15,526 nucleotides of DNA, taken from NCBI GenBank assembly GCA_946184215.1, contig CAMHER010000024.1, positions 1 through 15,526 on the forward strand, written 5' to 3'. Each line of letters opens with the position of its first letter. Within the stretch, counting starts at the first letter, position 1. Shown one piece after another: positions 5,677 through 13,197 of the stretch. A program made the position numbers and the translations under genes. The stretch comes from an uncultured Clostridia bacterium (GTDB lineage: Bacteria > Bacillota > Clostridia > Oscillospirales > Oscillospiraceae). The notes under the pieces are model-generated. The model was not told the DNA's origin. It searched no databases and saw only the letters and a program-made list of their open reading frames with translations.

Positions 5677-7254
5677 TCAGTCGTCCCACTCGAAGCTGTC
5701 AGGCATATCGAGACCGGCCTCGATCTTCGGCAGATACCAGTTCTCATACTCGATCGGCATCATGTCGGAATAGATCATTTCAGACATGTCGCCGTTCTTC
5801 ATATCGTCCCATTTCATGCCCCAGGGGCGGATGAAAATGTAGTACTCGATCCAGTCGTCCGAATTGCTGGGCTTGGCATAGAAGCCGTGGATGCAGAGCA
5901 TTTTGTCAAAGGCGCTGACCATGCTGTTGGCAGGATCGACGACCCATTCGCCCGATTCGATGCCGTCGTTGAAGAAACTGCCCTCCACGCTCGTCATCAC
6001 GCCGCCGTCAAAGCTGACATCGGCCCAGGCAACGTCATCGTTGTCCTCATCCCAGATCTCGATGTAGCCCGTTCCGTCGCCGTTATCCTCGATCGTGGCG
6101 CAGACGTCCCAGGCGAAATAAAGATACGTGTCCTCGTCGTCATATTCGCCGCCGGCGTCGACCACGGTCCACCACCCGTAGTAGTCGCCTTCCCAGGCGC
6201 TGTCATTCGGGGCGGAGAGGGTGTTTTCCGGACGCATGAAGCCATCTCTGGTGAAGTACAGATCTACGCCCGTGCCCATGATATCCTTCAGGCAGATCAC
6301 GCCGTCGGAGAACGTTCCGGTCAGCTCCATACCGCTCATGGAGAACATAAAGTTCTCCCCGTCCAGAGACCAGGAGCCCTCGCCGCGCGTACCGTCAACG
6401 ACCGCTATGCACTTGCCGCCTTCCTGCAGTTCGATCGAGAAGCCCTTTTCCCACATGGTGGATATATCGACATCGGTGCCGAATGCCATGGCCTTGTCGG
6501 CGTGATAGACGCCGAGAATGTCCGCGTCGGTGCTGCCGGGGTCAGATGCGACCGCAGGCGTTTCGGCCGGAGCCGGTTCGGCTGTCGCGGGAGCCGCGGA
6601 TGCGCTCGCCGAGGACGCGCTTGAGGAGGGCAGTTCGGCGCCATCCTTGGTAAAGACAAGCTTCACGCCGGTGTCCATCACATTTTCAAGCGTCATCACG
6701 CCATCTGAAAGCGTGCCGCTGCAGTCGACGCCGGAGCCCCTGACGGTAAAAGCGCTGCCGTCAAGCGTCCATTTGGCGCTTCCCTTTTCGCCGTCAACGA
6801 CGATTTCGGCCTTGCCTTTGTTCTTCAGTTCGATCGTGAAACCCTCGTCCCACATATCGCTGATTTTGATGTTGATGCCGTTCATTTCCGCCTTTTGGGC
6901 AACATACAGGCCAAGCACGGCATCATCCGCGGCAGGAGCGGCGGTGCCGCCTCTTCCGAGGACCAGGAACAGAACTGCGCCAAGGACGACCAGCGCCGCC
7001 AGGACGATGAATACGATCTTGCCGCCGCTCTTCTTTTTCTGTGTCTGGGGGCCCGGCGTATAGATCGTCGGGTCATAGTTGTATGCCGGGTTCCGGGGCT
7101 GTTGGGGCGCTGCTCCTCCGGCTCCGACAGGATCCACACGCGGCGTTTCCTGCTCAAGCGGAGGGTCCTGCATTTCCGGCTGTCTGGCGCCGCAGTTTGT
7201 GCAGAACTTCGCGCCTTCTTCCAGTTTAGCGCCGCACTGAACGCAAAAAGCCAT
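5677..7254 (-). CDS. Zinc-ribbon single-pass membrane protein with a duplicated extracytoplasmic domain, function unknown
   Basis: A 525-residue protein. Residues 4-21 are a zinc ribbon (CVQC...CTNC; Cys4, 7, 18, 21). A Pro/Gln-rich linker follows, then Lys-rich residues and one membrane helix at about 80-99. This suggests a cytoplasmic ribbon and a large outside part. Residues 113-205 and 246-338 are two copies of a 93-residue domain that align without gaps (shared features: LG-Y, MW-GF-IEL, VVDG, W-LDG, SDGV, MGTGV/MDTGV, FT-DG). A Ser/Ala/Pro-rich linker (206-245) separates them. A third, different, very acidic and aromatic domain (about 352-525) ends the protein. Zinc-ribbon plus transmembrane plus repeat proteins are common in Clostridia, but this one has no function I can name. 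The ATG has an AGAGGAAGGG site, and promoter and terminator make it a single-gene unit. Confidence 0.85.
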   Translation of the reverse strand: MAFCVQCGAKLEEGAKFCTNCGARQPEMQDPPLEQETPRVDPVGAGGAAPQQPRNPAYNYDPTIYTPGPQTQKKKSGGKIVFIVLAALVVLGAVLFLVLGRGGTAAPAADDAVLGLYVAQKAEMNGINIKISDMWDEGFTIELKNKGKAEIVVDGEKGSAKWTLDGSAFTVRGSGVDCSGTLSDGVMTLENVMDTGVKLVFTKDGAELPSSSASSASASAAPATAEPAPAETPAVASDPGSTDADILGVYHADKAMAFGTDVDISTMWEKGFSIELQEGGKCIAVVDGTRGEGSWSLDGENFMFSMSGMELTGTFSDGVICLKDIMGTGVDLYFTRDGFMRPENTLSAPNDSAWEGDYYGWWTVVDAGGEYDDEDTYLYFAWDVCATIEDNGDGTGYIEIWDEDNDDVAWADVSFDGGVMTSVEGSFFNDGIESGEWVVDPANSMVSAFDKMLCIHGFYAKPSNSDDWIEYYIFIRPWGMKWDDMKNGDMSEMIYSDMMPIEYENWYLPKIEAGLDMPDSFEWDD

Positions 7255-7307
7255 TTTATTCCCTTCCTCTCTTGTTATAATTCGTTTTTGTTTGCTTTTC
7301 TCACTTT

Positions 7308-7316
7308 ATTATATCA
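7308..7316 (-). promoter_or_regulatory. Extended -10 promoter of the zinc-ribbon gene
   Basis: Minus strand TGATATAAT (7316-7308): a TG dinucleotide one base before a perfect TATAAT. No convincing -35 hexamer is present at 17 bases, as is common for extended -10 promoters. The predicted leader is about 45 bases. Confidence 0.5.
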
Positions 7317-7345
7317 TAACATGAGGGATTCGTTTCCGCAAGAAG

Positions 7346-7379
7346 AAAGCTTGATTTACAGCACGGTAAATCAAGCTTT
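7346..7379 (-). terminator. Intrinsic terminator of the murA-chrA operon
   Basis: A perfect 14-bp inverted repeat (AAAGCTTGATTTAC at 7346-7359, GTAAATCAAGCTTT at 7366-7379) with a 6-base loop, starting three bases after the last stop codon of the operon (7383). The minus-strand tail is CTTCTT, modestly T-rich. The stem also ends in T residues. Confidence 0.7.
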
Positions 7380-7382
7380 TTC

Positions 7383-7961
7383 TCAGAACGAAAACAGCAC
7401 GCCTGCCGCGGCGGACGCGAGGATGAAAACCACCGGATGCAGCTTTTTCGTCGCCTTTACCACGCGCGTCAGCACCAGCAGCACCGCGGCCAGCGCCAGC
7501 GCCTTCCAGTTGAAAATATCCGTGAAAATCCCGCTTGCGGCATAGGCATCAAAGCGGAACAGGGCGATTTTGACCACAAGGATGCCCGCGGCGGCGATCA
7601 GGCCGACAGAGCAGGGGCGAAGGCCGTAAAACACCGCGTCCACCGTTTTGTTGCTGCGAAAGGCCTTGAGCATCCGCGCCACGATCAGGATCACGATGAC
7701 CGAGGGCGTAACAAGCCCCAGCGTCGCGACAAGCGCGCCGGGGACACCGCTTGTTTCAAAGCCGACATAGGTGGCCATATTCACGCCGATCGGGCCGGGC
7801 GTCGATTCGGAAACCGCGATCATATCCGCCAGCTGTGCGGCAGAGAACCATTCCGGGTGTCGTGCCGACATGTCGTAGAGAAACGGCAGCGTCGCCATGC
7901 CGCCGCCGACAGCGAAGAGCCCGGTCTTGAAGAATTCGAAAAACAGGAGCAGCAGTGTCAT
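7383..7961 (-). CDS. Chromate transporter (ChrA/CHR) family half-size subunit, second of a pair
   Basis: A 192-residue hydrophobic protein of the CHR superfamily, with about five to six membrane segments. Family motifs are GGGMATLPF (19-27) and STPGPIGVNMATYVG (53-67). Short CHR proteins are usually encoded as adjacent pairs, as here, and the two subunits likely work together as an inner-membrane anion transporter. Chromate is the family's namesake substrate, but the substrate here is not shown by the sequence. I place the start at the ATG at 7961, which overlaps the stop of the preceding gene by four bases (ATGA). An in-frame ATG at 7979 lacks a ribosome binding site. It is the last gene of the operon. 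Confidence 0.85.
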   Translation of the reverse strand: MTLLLLFFEFFKTGLFAVGGGMATLPFLYDMSARHPEWFSAAQLADMIAVSESTPGPIGVNMATYVGFETSGVPGALVATLGLVTPSVIVILIVARMLKAFRSNKTVDAVFYGLRPCSVGLIAAAGILVVKIALFRFDAYAASGIFTDIFNWKALALAAVLLVLTRVVKATKKLHPVVFILASAAAGVLFSF

Positions 7962-8497
7962 TTTCCCCGCACCCCCCATCTGGTAAGAAGCACGCCCGCC
8001 GTCCCGCAGAAGAGCACGAACACGATGGGAGATATGTCAAAAAACACGCTGAGGAAGAAAACGAGCAGGCACAGCGCCAGCGCCGCTTTGTCCTTCACCG
8101 CGCCCTTCCAGAGCTTCACCACCGAATTGAAGATCAGCACGCACACGCACACGCGGATGCCCGCAAAGGCGCTTTTAACGGCCGGGATATCGGCAAAGTT
8201 CTGAATGATGCCCGCGATAAGCGAAAGAATCACAAAGGACGGGAACACAACGCCCAGCGTGGCCACAATGCCGCCCAGGTTGCCTGCCACCTTATAGCCG
8301 ATGAAAGTTGCCGTATTAACGGCAATTACGCCGGGGGTACACTGACCCACGGCGTAATAGTCCATCAGCTCTTCGCTTGTGGCCCATCCGTGGCGGTCGA
8401 CGATCTCCCGTTCGAGCATGGGGATCATCGCATAGCCGCCGCCGAAGGTGAGTACGCCCACCTTGGCGAAGGCCGCAAAAAGCCGAAGAAAAGTCAT
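7958..8497 (-). CDS. Chromate transporter (ChrA/CHR) family half-size subunit, first of a pair
   Basis: A 179-residue membrane protein, paired with the downstream CHR subunit. It shows GVLTFGGGYAMIPMLE (14-29) and CTPGVIAVNTATFIG (53-67). These motifs sit at the same residue numbers as in its partner, so the two subunits align without gaps over about the first 80 residues and look like an old duplication. The start codon overlaps the pgcA stop by four bases (ATGA, 8494-8497), with GGAGGA upstream inside pgcA. The true substrate is unknown; chromate resistance or sulfate-like anion efflux would be guesses from the family name. Confidence 0.87.
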   Translation of the reverse strand: MTFLRLFAAFAKVGVLTFGGGYAMIPMLEREIVDRHGWATSEELMDYYAVGQCTPGVIAVNTATFIGYKVAGNLGGIVATLGVVFPSFVILSLIAGIIQNFADIPAVKSAFAGIRVCVCVLIFNSVVKLWKGAVKDKAALALCLLVFFLSVFFDISPIVFVLFCGTAGVLLTRWGVRGK

Positions 8498-10221
8498 TTG
8501 CTCAGATCCTCCGCAAAGGATACGTATTTCGCCACGTGCTCCGCGCAGGCCTCTTTGCTCTCGCCGCGGCAGAGGATGTAGACCTTGATCTTCGGCTCGG
8601 TGCCGGAGGGCCGCACGATAAAGCTGCTGCCGTCGGCAAGCTCGAAATACAGCACGTTCGAACCGGCAAAGGGCGTCTTGCCGACCTTTCCGAGGCCGGA
8701 GACATAAATGCTGCCGTCGAGATAATCACGCAGACGGGCGATCTCGGTTCCGCCGATCTCCTTCGGAGGTTCGGAGCGCAGCGTGTCCATCAGCTTTTTC
8801 ATCTTCTGAAGGCCGTCGAGCCCCGGCATCACCAGGTTGAGCGTCTTTTCCTGGAAATAGCCGTACTTTTCATACAGCGAATCAATCGCATCGAGCAGCG
8901 TCATGCCCTTCTTGTAATAGTGGGCCGCCATCTCCGCCACCAGCAGTGAGGCCGTCACAGCGTCCTTGTCGCGCACAAAATCTCCGACCATGTAGCCGTA
9001 GCTCTCTTCAAAGGCGAAGATGTACTTATAGCTGTTCGCCGCTTCCCAGGAGGCTACACGCTCAGCCATAAACTTGAAGCCGGTGAAGGTATCCTCAAAA
9101 TGGACGCCGTTTTGTTCGGCCACGACACGGGCCATGGAGGTAGAGACGATGCTCGACAGCGCGCCGGCATTCTCCGGCAGGGTGCCGGTCTCGCGGCGGG
9201 CATTGATGATATAGTCCAGCAGCAGCACGCCCATCTGGTTGCCCGTGATCGTAACATACTCGTCACCGCGGCGCACCATGGTGCCGATACGGTCCGAATC
9301 GGGGTCGGTGCCGATGATCAGATCGCTGTCCACCTTTTTGGCCAGATCGACCGCCAGGTAAAAGCCTTCGGGATTTTCCGGATTGGGACTGACGACGGTG
9401 GGGAAACTGCCGTCGATGACCATCTGCTCTTCCACCGGGTAGAGGTGCTTGATGCCAAGTCTGCGCAGCGCCTCCGGCACCAGCTTATAGCCGCAGCCGT
9501 GGAACGGCGTGAAGACGATACGGAAATCGTCCGCGACCTCGGCAACGGTCTTGGGGTCGATGGCCATTTTCATGACCTCGCTCAGGAAAGCCTCGTCGGT
9601 CTCCTCTCCCATGATCTCGATGCGCCCGTCGGCGACGGCTTCGTCAAAATTGCAGGTCTTGAAGCCGGTAAAGATGTCGATCTTCTCCATCTCGCGCGCA
9701 ACGGCGTCGGCGTGCTGGGGCGGCAGCTGGGCGCCGTCAGACCAGTAGACCTTATAGCCGTTGTATTCCTTGGGGTTGTGGCTGGCCGTGACGTTGATGC
9801 CGGCGGTGCAGCCGTAGTGGATCACGGCGAAAGAAAGCTCCGGGGTGGGACGCAGCGCGTCAAACAGGCGCACGTGGATGCCGTTGGCGGCCATAACGCA
9901 GGCGGCTTCGACGGCAAAATCACGTCCGTTGAGGCGGCAGTCATGGTCAATGGCAACGCCCTTGCGCATAGCCTCCTCGCCCTCGGCGGCAATGACGTTG
10001 GCAAAGGCCTGGGTCGCGTGGCGGATGACATGGATGTTCATGTGGTGAAGGCCGACCTTCATCGTGCCGCGCAGACCGGCGGTGCCGAATTCCAGCGGAG
10101 CAAAGAAACGGCTCTCGATCTCCTTCTCATCACCCGCGATATCGTTCAGTTCCTTCCATTCCTCTTCGGTGAGGGCAGGGCTGTCCAGCCAGCGCTGGTA
10201 CTCTTCTTTATAATTCCTCAT
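8494..10221 (-). CDS. pgcA: Alpha-phosphoglucomutase / phosphomannomutase family enzyme
   Basis: A 575-residue enzyme of the alpha-D-phosphohexomutase superfamily, close in length and layout to Bacillus subtilis PgcA. It interconverts glucose-1-phosphate and glucose-6-phosphate, feeding UDP-glucose and glycogen or envelope sugars. The active-site loop VTASHNPKEYNGYK contains the phosphoserine Ser147. The Mg2+ loop is GTDPDSDR (304-311). The sugar-binding FEESYGY segment and the C-terminal phosphate loop RPSGTEPKIK are present. Nothing is missing. The ATG overlaps the end of the DUF2007-like gene by 14 bases, with AAGGAG about 10 bases upstream. Phosphomannomutase activity cannot be excluded from sequence alone. 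Confidence 0.92.
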   Translation of the reverse strand: MRNYKEEYQRWLDSPALTEEEWKELNDIAGDEKEIESRFFAPLEFGTAGLRGTMKVGLHHMNIHVIRHATQAFANVIAAEGEEAMRKGVAIDHDCRLNGRDFAVEAACVMAANGIHVRLFDALRPTPELSFAVIHYGCTAGINVTASHNPKEYNGYKVYWSDGAQLPPQHADAVAREMEKIDIFTGFKTCNFDEAVADGRIEIMGEETDEAFLSEVMKMAIDPKTVAEVADDFRIVFTPFHGCGYKLVPEALRRLGIKHLYPVEEQMVIDGSFPTVVSPNPENPEGFYLAVDLAKKVDSDLIIGTDPDSDRIGTMVRRGDEYVTITGNQMGVLLLDYIINARRETGTLPENAGALSSIVSTSMARVVAEQNGVHFEDTFTGFKFMAERVASWEAANSYKYIFAFEESYGYMVGDFVRDKDAVTASLLVAEMAAHYYKKGMTLLDAIDSLYEKYGYFQEKTLNLVMPGLDGLQKMKKLMDTLRSEPPKEIGGTEIARLRDYLDGSIYVSGLGKVGKTPFAGSNVLYFELADGSSFIVRPSGTEPKIKVYILCRGESKEACAEHVAKYVSFAEDLSK

Positions 10222-10519
10222 CGGTCTCTACTCCTTCTATCAGCTTTTGTGCTGTATTCAGCATACTCTTCGGAACGAAAATGTCAACCCCCGTTCCGCT
10301 TGTGCCCATGATCACGCGGCCAAAGCTGCCGTTGCCGGGATAATCGCGCACGCAGGGGATCCCGTAAGCCTCCAGCATATTGACCGTCAGCTCGTCGCTC
10401 AGGTCCGTGTTGCTGCGCGTGCAGAGGAAGGCGCTTTCCTCCGCTCTTCCCTGCTCATCTTTCGGCCAGCGGTCGGAGACAAGGCCCGCGCCCGACCGGC
10501 CCCATTCTTCATTTTTCAT
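10208..10519 (-). CDS. Small DUF2007-like protein (putative signal-transducing protein)
   Basis: A 103-residue soluble protein. The second half (FLCTRSNTDLSDELTVNMLE..., then GVDIFVPKSMLNTAQKLI) resembles the DUF2007 / putative prokaryotic signal-transducing family. That family is a small PII-like ferredoxin fold whose biochemical role is not established. Residues 1-28 are charged and not conserved-looking. The ATG at 10519 has an AGGAGCGG site and follows the rlmH stop by 13 bases; the gene's end overlaps the start of pgcA. Tight placement between rlmH and pgcA supports it being a real, translated gene. The family call rests on remembered motifs only. Confidence 0.72.
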   Translation of the reverse strand: MKNEEWGRSGAGLVSDRWPKDEQGRAEESAFLCTRSNTDLSDELTVNMLEAYGIPCVRDYPGNGSFGRVIMGTSGTGVDIFVPKSMLNTAQKLIEGVETDEEL

Positions 10520-10532
10520 AGCACCGCTCCTG

Positions 10533-11015
10533 TCATTTATGATACCGGGACCCCTCGGCGATCTTGAACGCGCGATAGATCTGCTCGGAGAGCATCACGC
10601 GCGCCAGATGGTGCGGAAAGGTCATTTTTGACATACTGAGTTTGAGGTCGGCTTTTTTCTTGACGCTCTCGCTCATACCGAAAGAGCCGCCGATGAGGAA
10701 GCAGAGCTTCGGCTTGCCCGAAAGCTCCCGCTCCGTAAGGAGACGGGAAAGATCCTCGCTGCTCCTTTCCTGTCCTTCAACGCAGAGCGCTACGGTGTAA
10801 GCGTCCGGCGGGATGTTTTTTGCGATCTCCGCCCCTTCGCGCTCCAGCGCCGCGGCGATCTCGCCCGCAGAAGGGCGCTCCAAAAGGCGCTGCTCGGCAA
10901 GCTCGACGCATTCCAGTCTGCAATAGGCCCCCAGGCGCTTGCGGTATTCCTCAAATGCGTCGATATAGAATTTTTCCCGCATCTTTCCGACGCAGATCAG
11001 CTTGATTGCAAGCAT
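10533..11015 (-). CDS. rlmH: RlmH: 23S rRNA pseudouridine-1915 N3-methyltransferase
   Basis: A 160-residue SPOUT-class methyltransferase that uses S-adenosylmethionine to methylate pseudouridine 1915 in helix 69 of 23S rRNA, acting on assembled 70S ribosomes. Diagnostic segments: the start MLAIKLICVGKMREKFY, the SAM-binding knot FLIGGSFGMSE (106-116), LSMSKMTFPHHLARV (126-140), and the conserved C terminus EQIYRAFKIAEGSRYHK. Length equals the family norm. The ATG is preceded by GGAGGAAGC, and the gene overlaps the 3' end of walJ by 19 bases. The walJ-rlmH neighbourhood is also seen in Bacillus, where it lies near the walRK genes. Confidence 0.96.
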   Translation of the reverse strand: MLAIKLICVGKMREKFYIDAFEEYRKRLGAYCRLECVELAEQRLLERPSAGEIAAALEREGAEIAKNIPPDAYTVALCVEGQERSSEDLSRLLTERELSGKPKLCFLIGGSFGMSESVKKKADLKLSMSKMTFPHHLARVMLSEQIYRAFKIAEGSRYHK

Positions 11016-11782
11016 GCTTCCTCCACCCGCAGCGACAGGCAGCCCAGCTCCGGCGCGCAGTAGACGCTGACCGGCAGATCTGCCAGCGCCGCCTTCGCAG
11101 TGCGCAGAGCCGCGGACGGCGTATTGTTCTGGCGGCTGAGATGACCGAGAATGATCGTTCCGGTGCCGCTCTCTGCCAGTTCCCGCGCCAGGGCGGCACA
11201 GTCCTCGTTGGACAAATGCCCGTGATCCGACAGGATCCTGCGCTTGAGCGCGGCAGGATACGGCCCGAAGCGCAGCATATTCTCATCGTGATTTGATTCG
11301 ATCAGTACCGTCGAGGCACCGCGCAGGTTTTCCCGCACTTCCTCCGTCACGCAGCCCATATCCGTTGCGATGGCAAACACGCCCCCGCAGCTGATGCGAT
11401 AGCCCACACTCTCGAGCGTATCATGCGGCGTGTGAAAGGCGCGAACCGTCAGTGAGGCGATGGAGAAATCCTCACCCACCGGTATGACATGAAGTTTCTC
11501 CTCCGTCTCCGGCAGTATCCCGCGCAGGCGCGAGGCCACGGTACGCGGAGCGTAAATTGGGCAGAGCGAGCGCTTGACAACCCCCTTCAGCCCGGAAATA
11601 TGATCGGAGTGCTCATGTGTGATGAGCACTCCGCCGATGTCCTGTAATGATAAGCCGCAGCCGTCGAGCAGAACGGCGAGTCTGCGCGTTGAGATCCCGG
11701 CGTCGATCAATATATTGGTCCTGCCGCCCGAAAGCAGCAGACAGTTTCCGCTCGAACCACTGGCAAATACCGTAAGTTGCAT
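10997..11782 (-). CDS. walJ: WalJ/YycJ-type metallo-beta-lactamase-fold hydrolase
   Basis: A 261-residue MBL-fold protein. It begins MQLTVFASGSSGNCLLL, the usual WalJ/YycJ start, and has the metal motif THEHSDH (55-61; His56, His58, Asp60, His61). Later ligands are in FHTPHD, ATDMG and the LSDHGHLSN segment. In Bacillus this family is linked to the WalRK cell-wall regulon and to coordination of DNA replication with division; its substrate is not firmly known. Here it follows murA rather than walRK. The start ATG at 11782 shares one base with the murA stop (TGATG), and no good ribosome binding site precedes it, so it probably relies on re-initiation after murA. A longer in-frame upstream extension lies wholly within murA and is rejected. 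Confidence 0.9.
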   Translation of the reverse strand: MQLTVFASGSSGNCLLLSGGRTNILIDAGISTRRLAVLLDGCGLSLQDIGGVLITHEHSDHISGLKGVVKRSLCPIYAPRTVASRLRGILPETEEKLHVIPVGEDFSIASLTVRAFHTPHDTLESVGYRISCGGVFAIATDMGCVTEEVRENLRGASTVLIESNHDENMLRFGPYPAALKRRILSDHGHLSNEDCAALARELAESGTGTIILGHLSRQNNTPSAALRTAKAALADLPVSVYCAPELGCLSLRVEEACLQSS

Positions 11783-11792
11783 CAGCTTACGG
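11770..11792 (-). promoter_or_regulatory. Hairpin enclosing the murA stop / walJ start
   Basis: CCGTAAG (11770-11776) and CTTACGG (11786-11792) form a perfect 7-bp stem. Its 9-base loop contains both the murA TGA and the walJ ATG (overlapping as TGATG). Ribosomes finishing murA would melt the stem and could restart in place, which fits translational coupling. It could also be a chance inverted repeat. Confidence 0.4.
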
Positions 11793-13083
11793 AAATGATT
11801 TTCTCCGCTCCGTCGTCGTCCGGGAAATCTACGACGGAGATATCCGCGCCGAGCGCACGGAGTTTTCCCACAAAGTTTTCGTATCCGCGTTCGATGTAAT
11901 GAACATCTTCGACGATCGTCGTGCCGTTGGCGCAAAGGCCCGCGATGACCATAGCCGCGCCGGCCCGCAGGTCACAGGCCTGCACCACCGCGCCGCTGAG
12001 CTCATGGCCGCCTTCGATGACAGCGATACGGCCGTCCACCTGGATCTCAGCGCCCATCTTGCGCAGCTCGTTGACATATTTGAAGCGGTTGTCGTATATG
12101 CCCTCCGTGATCACGGAGGTCCCGCTTGCCTGACACAGCAGCGTGCCCATCTGGGGCTGCATATCCGTCGGGAAGCCGGGATAAGGCAGCGTTTTGACAT
12201 TGGCGCGGCGCAGATGCGTGGCACCCTTGACGAAAACGGAATCCTCGTTTTCCTGGATGATCGTGCCGGTCTCCCGCAGCTTGGCGCTGATGCACTCCAA
12301 ATGCTTGGGGATGACGTTGCGGATCAGCACCTCCCCGCCCGTCGCCGCAGCGGCAACCATATAGGTGCCGGCCTCGATCTGGTCGGGAATGATGGAATAC
12401 GAGCCGCCGTGCAGCTTTTCCACGCCGTTGACCTTGACCGTGTCCGTGCCCGCGCCGCGGATGTCCGCGCCCATGGAGTTGAGGAAGTTGGCCAGGTCAA
12501 CGATGTGCGGCTCTCTCGCCGCGTTCTCGATGATCGTGCGGCCATGGGCCAGCGTTGCGGCAAGAATGATGTTCATTGTCGCACCGACAGAGACCTTATC
12601 CAGATAAATCCGGGCACCGCGCAGCTTGCCGTCCGGTGTCTCGGCATAGACAAAGCCGTTGCGCACATCAACGTCTGCGCCCAGAGCTGTCATGCCCTTG
12701 ATGTGCTGCTCGATCGGACGGACGCCGAAATTGCAGCCGCCGGGCATCGTCGTTTTGGCCCGGCCGAAGCGGCCGAGCATCGCACCAATGAGATAATAGG
12801 ACGCGCGGATCTTGCGCGTCAGATCGAACGGAGCGTCAACACAGTGGACGTCCGTGCTGTCGATCTCGATCGTCGTCCGGTTGATAAATCTGACCTTCGA
12901 GCCGAGATGGCTGAGAATGGTCAAAAGCATATCCGCGTCGCTGATCTGGGGAATATTTTCGATCCGGCAGACGCCGTCGACCAGAAGCGCCGCGGGGATG
13001 ATCGCCACGGCCGCGTTTTTCGCACCGCTGATCTCCACTTCGCCGCGCAGCGTCGCGCCGCCGTTGATAACATATTTTTCCAC
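11782..13083 (-). CDS. murA: MurA: UDP-N-acetylglucosamine 1-carboxyvinyltransferase
   Basis: A 433-residue cytosolic enzyme that transfers enolpyruvate from PEP to UDP-GlcNAc, the first committed step of peptidoglycan synthesis and the fosfomycin target. Key residues are visible: Lys22-Asn23 in SGAKNA, the active-site Cys117 in the PGGCNFGVRP loop (a Cys here predicts fosfomycin sensitivity of the enzyme), and Asp307 in YPGFPTDMQPQ. I choose the GTG at 13083 (reading MEKYVINGG), because AAAGGTG lies 7 bases upstream and MurA proteins start this way. In-frame ATGs 7 and 24 codons upstream lack a site; one of them would lie upstream of the predicted mRNA start. It is the first gene of the seven-gene operon. 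Confidence 0.95.
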   Translation of the reverse strand: MEKYVINGGATLRGEVEISGAKNAAVAIIPAALLVDGVCRIENIPQISDADMLLTILSHLGSKVRFINRTTIEIDSTDVHCVDAPFDLTRKIRASYYLIGAMLGRFGRAKTTMPGGCNFGVRPIEQHIKGMTALGADVDVRNGFVYAETPDGKLRGARIYLDKVSVGATMNIILAATLAHGRTIIENAAREPHIVDLANFLNSMGADIRGAGTDTVKVNGVEKLHGGSYSIIPDQIEAGTYMVAAAATGGEVLIRNVIPKHLECISAKLRETGTIIQENEDSVFVKGATHLRRANVKTLPYPGFPTDMQPQMGTLLCQASGTSVITEGIYDNRFKYVNELRKMGAEIQVDGRIAVIEGGHELSGAVVQACDLRAGAAMVIAGLCANGTTIVEDVHYIERGYENFVGKLRALGADISVVDFPDDDGAEKIISVS

Positions 13084-13104
13084 GAGATTGCACCTTTCTC
13101 TCAT

Positions 13105-13120
13105 TCGGGTACACACCCGA
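13105..13120 (-). promoter_or_regulatory. Hairpin at the predicted 5' end of the murA mRNA
   Basis: TCGGGT (13105-13110) and ACCCGA (13115-13120) form a perfect 6-bp stem with a 4-base loop. The promoter predicts transcription to begin at about 13120, so the messenger would start with this stem. Such 5'-terminal hairpins are known to protect mRNA from 5'-end-dependent decay; that role is inferred here. On the plus strand it is followed by TTTTTGATTTT, but no plus-strand gene precedes it. Confidence 0.45.
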
Positions 13121-13126
13121 TTTTTG

Positions 13127-13155
13127 ATTTTAGCATAAGGTCTGTCAAAAGGCAA
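13127..13155 (-). promoter_or_regulatory. Promoter of the murA-walJ-rlmH-pgcA-chr operon
   Basis: Minus strand TTGCCT (13155-13150), 17-base spacer, TAAAAT (13132-13127); four of six and five of six consensus bases with ideal spacing. No terminator is evident between the NUDIX gene stop (13198) and this promoter, so some read-through from upstream is possible. Confidence 0.6.
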
Positions 13156-13197
13156 CTATTTTGTGTTCGGAGCCGGGCAAAAATCAAAATCTGGTAT

